Notes under the pieces: model-generated
Told to the model about the DNA's origin: nothing
What the model saw: the letters and a program-made list of their open reading frames with translations, nothing else
The model's database searches: none
Assembly (NCBI GenBank): GCA_946894095.1
Contig: OX335659.1
Location: forward strand, 7,943,501-8,007,500
Direction: 5' to 3'
From: Incurvaria masculella
Lineage: Eukaryota; Arthropoda; Insecta; Lepidoptera; Incurvariidae
Length of the DNA: 64,000 nucleotides
Shown here: positions 11,301 through 23,800 of the stretch, piece after piece
Layout: each line of letters starts with the position of its first letter
How positions within the stretch are numbered: position 1 is the first letter of the stretch
Translations under genes and position numbers: made by a program

Positions 11301-14300
11301 TTCTCTTTCTGAAGTGGATAAGTGCATTTAATTACGAATGCGAGCTGTCTCATGGTTCGGTATCCATGTTAAACTGTAGGTCCCCTTCCCCTAATAGGTA
11401 ATAGGGTATTGAGACCGACTGGGCATGGTGAGGTTTTAAGCCCGAACGGGTTGGTACCATAGCATTAGATGAAAAGATCTTCAAAGCAGCAATGAAAAAT
11501 TGTCCATGTTCTCCATCCAGTTCATAAAGGTGCTCATAAAGGGAAGGTCCTGGCATGGCACCTAGTTCCTTCGGGAATTTGGTGTGTTCGGCGAATATCA
11601 TTACGGTGGGTGTGGTATTAGCGATCCATGTCACGTAAAAATAATATTACGTGGATATTCTCGTAGCGTCAAAACCAGTGCATCGAGTGCGGCACCTAAT
11701 GTGGGATCCACTGTCCCCAATTTTCAAAAACTACCAACTTCCCAACCGGGAAGCACATTTGCGCACTATGACGATGTTTCGACTGTTTGGCATAAGACGC
11801 GCCGCCGGATACCCATAAAATTATACATATGGTCATTTAGACCATATAGCGGAGATGCAATATCGACTGTGTCAATATGCAATATGCCACTCCTCGGTGG
11901 TTAAAACCTACAGGCACATCTAGGAAGATGAAATAAACCTGAATACTATTTTAGAACATCGAGAATTGCGAGGGAGAAGGAACTGATGAGACGTGAGAAC
12001 TGATGATAAGATCGTAAGTGAAACCATATTTTATTATTTTAAAAAATAACTACTAATTATTTCAGAATTTCAAAAAGACAAAAGATGCATTGATGGTCTA
12101 GCTATATTGGAAACCTATAACGGTACACATTTGTCCTTCATGTTCTGTGTTTTTATGAAATTGAATTTGAATTTTTTATGAAAGTTAACAAAGTTTTGTC
12201 TAATTTTATAAACACAATGCACCAGAGACTTACAGTTTTATCTCTAAATTATAGCTAGACCATCAATCCACATATTTACTTAATTTGACTATCGAAATCT
12301 GTGGTTGTTATTTTTAAATATAATTAAATGTGGTTTTACTAACATCCTTATAAAATTGAAGGCAATCTGATCCTGGCGCGCCCTTTAGAAAGATAATTTC
12401 AATACCTTATACCCTGCGCCGCCCACCCTCAGCACCTGCGCAGCGTCGAGCGCCTGCAGCGCGCTCTCCACCAGCGCGTTGGAGTGCGAGCGTGTCGTGG
12501 TGACGACGAGCGCGTCGGGCGCCGGCGCCGGCACGAACCCTCCCACCCCCAACCCCTGCAGCCCCCAGATGGTCCGCCCGAGCCGCTTGTCCGCGGCGGA
12601 CGCGTCGCGGTAGTACGGCTGGTGGATCACGCCGCCGACGGGGCGCTCGTTCACGGATATACCGATTAAAACCGTCACGTGCTCTAGGAAGCCTGAAACA
12701 ATGTTCGCTACCCTTTATTCGTGAATACCACACAGATAATCCTTTAAATTTATTTGTTTTATGCAAGCTTATTACATGTTACCTCATGCTATACGGTGAA
12801 AACGTTCATAAAGTTACAATGGAGAAGAAAACTGCTTATTTATCAGGACAGGTGGCGTCCAAGCGAGCTCACCTAAAAGATCTCTCAAAGCTGTCAGATA
12901 CCATACAAAATAAAACAGAATAGATTTCAAAATTTAATTTACTTAACCTGCATAATTAAAATGACTCAATTTTCTCGCTATTAATCTGAAAATTATTTGT
13001 TCCCAATTATGGTAATCAAATGAAGTCGTAGAAAGTAAGAAAACATCACAATAACATAACCTATAATATTTCATTTCAAACTTTGGGCTGGTCTATTACA
13101 TTAAAATTAGTTTGAAGACAAACAAAAGCTCTTCTTTTCCTCCAAACCTTATTCTAACTGCATAGTGAAGTATATCTTGCATCTAAAAACTCGTAAATAA
13201 AATTTGACAGGAATGCCAGTTTTGACGTTTCTAAGGTGAAGTCGCTCATGCGCCACCTAGAATAAGCGTTGAGTTTTCTTCCCTATTCAGTCCGCACACA
13301 CCAGAGAGAGGAAGGACGGGAGGAGCGACCGGAACTCATTCGCATGTCGGCACCTTAGCCACGTATTAGTGTTAATGTATTGATGGTAGTTAGTTCACTT
13401 ACAATTTATTGCAATAAAAGGCATCCTGTAAAGTTCTTACGTGTTTTTACGTGTAGTTTGAACTGGAGAACATCAGAGTGGTTAGTCAGAGTTCTCACTT
13501 AAATTGGCGTTTTATGTTACGTATAAATGTCAAACTTCATACAAGTTTTTAATAGGTATTCTGTGGTTTTAATCCTTCAAGCTATCAAAGTCAAACTCGG
13601 ACTTCCGATTTGTATGAAAACGCGAAGTCGGCGTAAACGGCAACGTAGTTACGGCGACGGTGAGTAAGCTGTCAAATAAAACTCGGCTTCGCAAATGTCA
13701 GTTCGCTTAACGCCCACTATGCGCGCACTTCAATTTCTCTATACATTTGAAAACGCCAGTCCATTGATTTGGGGTAAACGCCAATTTAGGTGACAATTGG
13801 GACTAGGGGTACAGGAGTCAGCAAATTTGTAAGCGACACTGCCGCTATACGAATGAGTTTCGGTCGCCATTCTCGTTCTTACCTCACTGTCACGCACCTA
13901 TTATGCATTACGATTTAAGCACAACGAAAGAGATGACCAATCATGCAAACAATAGTTGGATGAAAAGGTAAACAGGAATTTAGAATAGGGTTTGTGACAG
14001 AAAGGTTATAATATTCATAAACTTACAAGATATCGATGCTTACAAGTATTCAGGTCAATATGTAATTATACAGAAAACACTTCAGAAAGAACCATCTTAT
14101 GAGATAATTGGATATAAATTTATTTGATAACATTAACAAATGAAAATTTTAAAAACATGAAAAAGAAAAAAAACGAATACACAAGGGTTAAGAACCAAGA
14201 TAAAATACTTCGTCCAGAGGCGACACGTATGGCAGTGTTCCCATCACGCTTGCTGCATTGCCCCTCTGGATAGCAATGCTCAGTCTTTGTGTTAAATAAC

Positions 14301-17300
14301 TTGCTGACATTTTGTCTCCTGTTAATTCAATAATTTTCTTTCCGACTTCATAAATAAAGGATTTGGCGCTCTCACACCACGGGCCGAAGGTCTCAACCGC
14401 GAAAGGAACAAATAAATAATTTTGATCGGTTATTGCCTGGTATTTTTTTATTTTTAAACTTGCTGCTGACTCGGCAGCCGAACCTACTTTTGATGCTGAG
14501 TGCGTGACGTGTGAGGGGGCCAATGTGTCCACACATGTGGCATCCCAAACGAGAGATTTGCCCTCTGACCAGGGAACTAGGGTCATCCCGTCTACCCGTT
14601 TCCCATCATTGCGTGAAAGGTTGGGTTCCAGTATGGATGGAATGTTTATCGAGGCAAGTGCGCGTCTGATAATCTCGTTTAACATTGTATGACGTGGAAA
14701 TCGGCCAGCGCTTCTGCTGCAATAAAGCCCATGCAACCCATTGGCCTCCACATTCACGCCACAGGTACAGGTATGAGGTTTTACGACGTCGCACCCCAGA
14801 CGGAGGCCGACTGAAATTCTTATTGTATTATTGTCCAAAATGGTTGAAATATGTTTAGACGGTAGAGCGCGAAGCCACGAACCCGATTCGTAGCAACAAC
14901 TTGCTTTATACCTTGCTTTTTCAATAGAACTGTTGAAAATAAACGTATCGCTGATTCTTTTGATATTTATTTCGTCCCAGCGCTTTTGTATGTTAAGAGC
15001 TGTCGGTCGATCTACATTTGGACACATGTCGTCCCATAAAAGACTGGCCTCCAATAAATAGCTAATCTCGAGTCCGTCTCCTGAAAGGGGTAGGATGAGA
15101 GAGACCAGATCCGAGACGCCATGTACGGACGCCAGAAAACTAGGGAGTACGAGGTCGGTAACTCGACGAATGCCAATGTCTCCAAAACGAATCGGAAGAG
15201 TGGCTTGCAACCATTGGGAAGCATTCAGGTTGATATTGAAAATTGATTCGATCGAATGTTTAATCAAAAGATCAATTTTTTCAAAAAAATTAATTACGAT
15301 TTAAGCACAGCAAAAGAGATGACCAATCATGCAAACAATAGTTGGAAGAAAAGGTAAGCAGGTAAATAAAATAGGGTTTGTGACAGAAAAGTTATAATAT
15401 TCATAAACTTACAAGTATTCTGGTCAAAATGTAATCTTAGGGAAAATACTTTTAAAATAACCAACTTATTAGCTGATTAATTACAATTTAGACAAAAAGA
15501 AAAGGATGACAAATCATGCAAACAATAGTTGGAAGAAAAGGTTAACTGGTAATTAAAATAGAGATTGTGACAGAAAAGTTATAATATTAAGAAACTTGAA
15601 AGTATTCTGATCAAAATGTGATCATACTGAAAACACATTGAAAAGAACAATCTCATCATCAATCATCTTATTAATTTAATTTGGTTAGGTCGAATTCGTT
15701 TGGGCAGCTTATTTTTACAATGCGTGATTACAAGTTCCCAAGGATACTTGCAAGTTAACAGAAAACTTTCCTGTGACAATTAATATGAATGCAAACTTCA
15801 ATTCAGTTAGTATGAGATTATAAAATATTTAGTTTGGTTGTATGGAGTTATAATTTCTATTTACCATAGTGGGCTTGTTGGAGACTTAGGTACCACTTCA
15901 TACTTATAAAAGGATGTTTTATGTATGTTTTCCATCTTTCCCAGGGGTCTCTTTGCAACATAAGAGCACCTACAATATTAAAATAGTGTAAAGATTTTAA
16001 AATTTATAACATATTAAAATAATCTAAACATACTACAGTGGTCTCTTTAATCGGAAATTTGTTTAAAATAGCAAAAAGTATGGCAATCTTACACTACAAG
16101 AGTAAGATTAATTGTTCCAAGAATGTAGACAAGACGCATCAGACACATGCGAAGTGACTGCGATTGCTTTTGTAAACGAAAAACGTGGCATTTCATATCT
16201 TCATATCCAACTGTACAGATTTATTAAGTTTCTGGTCAAGTATAAAAATTAGAATGTTCCATTGAAATTAGAATGTGAATGTAAAAATTAGAATGTTGTC
16301 AGCCTCAGTGGCCCAGTGGCGCGACACTTCGGCGATCGCTCTCCGAAGTTAAGCAACGCTGGGTCCGGTCTGGTCTTGGATGGGTGACCATTCGACCGTT
16401 GAGAGAGGCTGGCCGTGGTTCGGATTCCACGTTAAGCTGTAGGTCCCCTTCCTCATTTACTAGGTGGTAGGGTTTATCCCGCCCGGGTTGGTACCATCGC
16501 ATTGGATGAACGATGGTCGAAGTGGCAATGAAAATTGTCCGTGTTTTCCATCCAGTTCAATGTAGCCGTGCAATATAAGGAAGGTCCTGGCATGGCACCT
16601 AGTTCCCATGTGGTGTGTTGGGCTAATACCATGACAGAACTTGTGGTATTAGCCATCCATGTCCAGTCACATAAAAAAATAAAATAAATAAATAAGTAAG
16701 GTTTTTTTATAGAAATGGACATGGATGGGAAATTTTCATTACACACCTACTGTCAAGATATTAGCTGAAAATCCCACATGGGAACTAGATGCCAAGCCAG
16801 GTATTGCCTTACATTGAACGGCTACATGAACAACTTTGATTGTCACTTTGACAACCTTTCATAGATTGCGATGGTACCAACCCAGGAAAGACTAGCCAAA
16901 CCACTTTATAATTATGAATCAAGCCTCAATGGTCAAACGCTCACCAATCCAAAACCCGATCGCGCCATGTTGCTTAACCTGGGTGATCAAACACCGATGC
17001 TACAGAGGCTAATTAAACTTCAGTGTATTTATCTGATGTTATAACACTTTTAGTTCAAGTTTTCATTAACTTTCAACATCGATAGCGAATCACGTTTAAT
17101 GAGCAGAAAGATCTGCAAATATTTCACCACAGGAATCATTTTAAATTTTATTTTTTAAAAATACAGCGTTTTGATGAGAAATAATCAACTTTGAATTCTT
17201 GCAATTTAATCAAATCAAAATTATTAACGTACAAGTGACAGAATTTACAATTAAAATTTTGTTCTCTACTTACATAGTAAGTTTAGGATCAATATGCGGA

Positions 17301-20300
17301 AGTGTCAAACATAATTAATCACTATCCAAACTATTACACACTACCAAATATGATCAACATGAAAGAGATTGTGAAACAGCAGAATGTGATTTACCTTGTG
17401 TGTACTCCGAAGTACCATCCAGTGGGTCAACCCATACAACTATGTCCTCCTCTTTCACATCGGTGAGAGGCTCTGGACACGACCTTTTAAGGAACTGTTC
17501 GTCTCCCTGGAGAACCAACCAGTCACCAGGTATTGGTGGCTGCAACAAGCAAATATTTACATAAACCTATTCATCCAACTACCAAATTTAACCAAAATCG
17601 ACTAAATCTAAAGATACTAGCGGCTCTCTGAGCTGTGGACCTCGCAAGTTTGTGTTTGCATAGCTTGAAACTGAATAAATTTTTACAATTTTGTTTTAAG
17701 GTGCACTTAAAACAAAATCCTATAATTTGTCTTGTATTTTTCTGTCTTGATACTTTCCTAACGCTTTAGACTTGTCACGAAACAAATAAAAAAAAAATTG
17801 GCTAAACTCATTGACTTATATATTACTTCGTAAGGACCCGGTCAACGCGCACGACTAATGGCACCAGTCCGTTGGCCCTAAAATATTCGTTTTAGGGCCA
17901 ACGCGACTCAGTCGTCTGCGGACCGCGGCAGAGTGATGTTGAGTCGTGAAAATGCCTAGTTGCATAGTAAAAGGGTGCATAAAATACGATACGAAAGTTA
18001 CAAAGACACATGGAATAACGTATCATCGATAAGTAAACTCAGATAATATTTTTTCCTGTTTAACAATTGAATAATTGCATTTTCAATCGATAATTTAATT
18101 AACTGCCAAAGTTCATAAGTGAGCAAGTGACGCCATGCCGCGCGTCGCACGTGTAGGTGAACTAACCTTGTACGGGCGTCCTTTTTATTTCTGGTTTATT
18201 TTGGAGTGGATATGAGTATGAGTGGGTCATCAAAGATTTTTTTTTAATGTGATCTATCATGCGACCACTCAAAGTAAACGCCCCGACCTGATCTACCTGC
18301 CTGTCATGTCAAAATTTATATCTTGGGACACACTGGTCGTAGACCCATCATGCGACCACTCAAAGTAAGCGTCCCGACCTGATCTACCTGCCTGTCATGT
18401 CAAAATTTGTTTTCGTTATATCTTGGGATACGCTGATCGTAGACCCATCATGCGACCACTCAAAGTAAACGTCCCGACCTGATCTACCTGCCTGTCATGT
18501 CAAAATTTGTTTTCGTTATATCTTGGGATACGCTGATCGTAGACCCATCATGCGACCACTCAAAGTAAACGTCCCGACCTGATCTACCTGCCTGTCATGT
18601 CAAAATTTGTTTTCGTTATATCTTGGGATACGCTGATCGTAGACCCATCATGCGACCACTCAAAGTAAACGTCCCGACCTGATCTACCTGTCTGTCATGT
18701 CAAAATTTGTTTTCGTTATATCTTGGGATACGCTGATCGTAGACCCATCATGCGACCACTCAAAGTAAACGTCCCGACCTGATCTACCTGTCTGTCATGT
18801 CAAAATTTGTTTTCGTTATATCTTGGGAAACACTGGTCGTAGACTCATCATGCGACCACTCAAAGTAAATGTCCCGACCTGATCCACCTGCCTGTCATGT
18901 CAAAATTTGTTTTCGTTATATCTTGGGAAACACTGGTCGTAGACTCATCATGCGACCACTCAAAGTAAACGTCCCGACCTGATCTACCTGGCTGTCATGT
19001 CAAAATTTGTTTTCGTTATATCTTGGGATACGCTGATCGTAGACCCATCATGCGACCACTCAAAGTAAACGTCCCGACCTGATCTACCTGTCTGTCATGT
19101 CAAAATTTGTTTTCGTTATATCTTGGGAAACACTGGTCGTAGACTCATCATGCGACCACTCAAAGTAAATGTCCCGACCTGATCCACCTGCCTGTCATGT
19201 CAAAATTTGTTTTCGTTATATCTTGGGAAACACTGGTCGTAGACCCATCATGCGACCACTCAAAGTAAACGTCCCGACCTGATCTACCTGGCTTCCCTGA
19301 TCTACCATACTTTGAGTGGTCGCATGATGGTTCTACGACCAGTGTTTCCCAAGATATAACGAAAACAAATTTTGACGTTCCAGATAGTTAGATCAGGTCA
19401 GGACGTTTACTTTGAGTGGTCGCATGATGGGTCTACGACCAGTGTTTCCCAAGATATAACGAAAACAAATTTTGACATGACAGGCAGGTAGATCAGGTCG
19501 GGACGTTTACTTTGAGTGGTCGCATGATGGTACTACGACCAGTGTTTCCCAAGATATAACGAAAACAAATTTTGACGTTCCAGATAGTTAGATCAGGTCA
19601 GGACGTTTACTTTGAGTGGTCGCATGATGGGTCTATGACCAGTGTTTCCCAAGATATAACGAAAACAAATTTTGACATGACAGGCAGGTAGATCAGGTCG
19701 GGACGTTTACTTTGAGTGGTCGCATGATGGTTCTACGACCAGTGTTTCCCAAGATATAATGAAAACAAATTTTGACATGACAGGCAGGTAGATCACAGAC
19801 CAAGCAGGTACAAGAGAAAATTCAAATTGTATTTAACTTGAATATCTTGAAATTACAAAAAAAACATTTTTCATTCATTATTTATTTTTTGTTAGTAGAA
19901 TTTTTTTTTCGACTGTATTAAATGAACTTAAAAGTTTAAACTAAAAAGAAATCATTTAAGTACGCAGGTACAAGGTTACATCGTTAGACCTAATGCAACA
20001 TGGCGGCGAGTTGTCAACACGGCTTTGACACGGAGTTCACGTAGTTCTTCCGAGTTTGGATAGATGGCGCTACTTTTTGCTTGTATGGAGAAGATTTGTT
20101 TCAATTCTATATAAGGGCGTATCCTTACCTTTGAAATCATTGGCTAAACTAAACAATTATATATAATTACAAAACAGATCTATATTCTATTTAGTAAACA
20201 TTTTAGGAGAATAGGGTGAGAAATCCGACCATACATGAGAACAGCCAGACAGACATACGAAAGCATTTTTGCTCAAGCTGAAACGGAGACGCTACGGTCG

Positions 20301-20858
20301 GCAATGATAGCAATATAAAAAAATATTAAAGAGCCTATCTTTTGTTTTCATCTTGCCATAATCTTCGTATGTTCCTTAGATTTGTATTTACATTAACATA
20401 ATCGTTCCTAATCCGTCCTCTACAATTCGGCTGATATTAGCCAGACAACTTGTATCTATTTAACTTACCGAAATAAATATAACGCCTGACTACAAACTAC
20501 CTTCCTATAAACAAGGGGTTTCAATGCACTGGGCAAGTATCCAAGCTGGTAATGGTTTCACTAAATATATCAGGGCTTCTTGCAGGTAGAGAGATCGCGA
20601 GCGGAAAATTGATGTGAGTCACTGCAGATTTTTTTTTATGTTCAGCGTGATGTGGCGTACTCCAGCACCTATCTATTAAGGTGCCCGACGACGCCCATGG
20701 GTTTTCGAACATTCAGGGGGGCTGCGAAAACCGTGCCGGCCGGCTAGGTGCTTCCTCACACAATGTTTGAAGGACCTAAGGTCGCAATTTGGGGAAAATA
20801 TCTCGGAAGGGAGTCCCCATCAAAACTCATTAGCTAGTGTTGGCCAATTGGTAAAATG

Positions 20859-20899
<41 letters not shown>

Positions 20900-23800
20900 T
20901 TAAGCAGGCCAGTGAGTGATTAAATCTGGAGTTTAGTTACATTTCGCACCATACTAACTAGTAAATTTTAGTACACTTGCAAATAACGTCTTTTTAGATT
21001 TTATCACTCACTTGCCTGTTTACCATGTGGATTAATGTACACATGGTAACCCCGCTGGTCTCTTTTGTCATAGGAATTCACCTTCGAAAGCCCAAGACAA
21101 AAAATATATTTTACCCCTATATTTTTATACATCACAAAACGGAAAACTCTGCAGGATAAAAACCTGATTAAAATTTGTTCATTGCCGGGGCAAGGAGATC
21201 GACCTATTCAAGGTAGATGGCTAGACTAAAATGTAGGCAAGCCGTTAAGGCGCTAGGACTAGCCAACTACTCGCGCCATACAAATACACCTTTAAACAAA
21301 TGGAATAATATGAATGTAGTGAAAAGCCTCAGTAAGTCCAAATAGAACTCCAGATTGATAATGGATTGTTAATATGTTTCGATTTCATCATTTATTTAAA
21401 TAATAATAATAATAAAAACTATTTTCACATAAGAAATCTGAAAGTAATATGATTTCTAGATATAAGCAAAAACAGCATATTTGCATAAACAAATAAATCC
21501 ATTTGCTTTTAGATTTCTACATTTAGTCAAAAAAGTTTGGTAATGGACACCATTTCCGCAATGTATTTTGTATAGAAAAAGGAAACATACATTAACGAAA
21601 ATTTATTGATTCCTAGACAAGGAATCATACATTGCAAGAATGACACTTCGAATCGTCAGACTTAGCTAGTTAACTTGGGGTGCCTCGTCTAACTTTGCGA
21701 TTTGGTTAGTGCCAGGGCCTAAAGTATGATAATTGTATAAGCCACTGTACATTTTGCAAGGCTTGCCTTAGAGAGAGATAGGTTGCTTACCTCGTCTGAA
21801 GAACTTTCTTCTTCCTCCCCAATAATCTTTATGTTAGGGTACTGCGTAGCGAGGGAGCCTATAATGCATTTTTGCGCCGACCTGTCTGCTTCTGTCTGGT
21901 AGTCATCTTTACCCTGAAATTGATTATAAATGTCAAGGCTCCGTGATGAGGAAAATGCAACATGTCCACAAAAAAGACAATGTGCATAGTGTATGATTTA
22001 CGAACATTTTGAATTCAAAACGACCTATAGCTAAAAGTAAACCACGACCGCTGTCGTAAAAAATCTAACAAAAACCAAATAGATTAGAAATCTTGATTAA
22101 ATAAGCTATGTCTGATGTCTAATCTTTTTAAGATTTTCTTACTTTATCATTACGTAATAAACTACCAAAGTTATTGTATAAAACGCGCGAAAAATTCGAA
22201 CTTTCGGACCTTTTAACTTAGAAACCAAACACCATTTTACAATGCCAACGGTCATCAGACATCTAGTTCGATCAAATAAAGCTCTTTTGAGCAAAATTTG
22301 GGATCTCTGATAAGAAATATGGGCGTGATCTTCTTTCCCCGTTTGTATGGGGAGTTAAGCGGGTTGGGCCAACTTAACCCATCCATGTCAGGTCGCATAA
22401 AAAAAAACCTAGGTGCCATAATGTGAATACAGTTTTTTATAGAGTTTTGCATGACTAGCTGTTTAGTCAGATACATTTAGAGTTTCCACACTAATGACTT
22501 TGTGACAAAAAGGATATTTTTTATATAGTCTTGACCCTATTACACTTCTCAATGCCCTAGTTAAGGGCCATAGCATCGTTGCTTCTGAATTTAAAAAGCA
22601 TAGATTCTTATGCACATCGCCGAAAGCTCAGGTCTCTCCCGCACTGACATTATGATTGCTTTGAAACTCTGCTCATGACACACTCCACTTAATAATAGTG
22701 CCTATCTGATGCGAAAAGTGGATTCATCTAATTGTAATGTATGTAATAAAACTGAGCCGGTAGTCTAAGTTGTCACCTAAATTGGCGTTACGGCAAACCG
22801 ATCGACTGGCGTTTTCAAATGTATGGAGAAATTGAAGAGCGCGCGCAGCGAGCGTTAAGCGAACTAACATTTGCGAGTCCGAGCTTGATTTGACAGCTTA
22901 CTCAACCTTGCCGTAAATACGTCGACGTGGCGGTTTACGTCCACTCTGCGTTTTCATACAAATCGGAAGTCCGCGTTTGACTTTGACAGCTTGAAGAAGT
23001 AAAACCACAGAATATCTAGTAAAAACTTGTATGGAGTTTGGAGAAAACGCCAGTCGATCGGTTTGCCGTAAACGCCAATTTCGGTGAGAACTCAGACTGC
23101 CCACTCTGAAGCCCAGTTTCACATTTTGATGGAGTGTGTGCAGAACGTACCACTGAGGCGAAAATTAATGGAGAAATTGAAGTTAGATGGATACAATTTT
23201 TTTTCGGAAGTCATTACGCATTGTCATATGCTAACTCAAAATTATAGAACATTAATACAATTTCTTAAGCCCTTTTTAGCTATAAGAGGTAACAGAGACC
23301 TTAAAATTGTTTACAATATTGGTTTAACCCAGTTCAATAAAGAAACAATTTAAAAATGCGGGCAAGAATCGCGTGCTTTCTCGCTCCCACTATATCGCTA
23401 TCAATACTCACAAAGTGCAGTACAGTCTGCAAAACAAAATATCAATTCAAAACGCGCAGTTTATGTACTCAGTTACATTTTTAGGTTGGCACTGTGTTTC
23501 ACTGGTAGTGGAAAAAAATTGTCTATTTTATTTTATGTTTATTTGGGTTTTTTTTTTACTGAAAAATACTGATATTTACAAAAAAATTAAAATACACAGA
23601 CACAGAATGAGGCTTGCTCAAATGATAACAAATTTTGATTAAAATCTAATAACTTTTTAGGGTAGGGAAACGTTAGAGCCTGGAAGACGATTTCACTAGT
23701 TAAATGGCAATCCCTGTGAATAGTTGTGTGTTGATTTTTCATATTTTCAAAACTTAGATTGCCTGTGCCTTAGGCCATACCTTTGATGATTATTCAGATA

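Noticed and set aside
16320..16410. Possible functional 5S rRNA gene
   Set aside because: Only the 3' half resembles 5S rRNA, it is diverged, and it is followed by a SINE body and A-rich tail rather than a T-run terminator.
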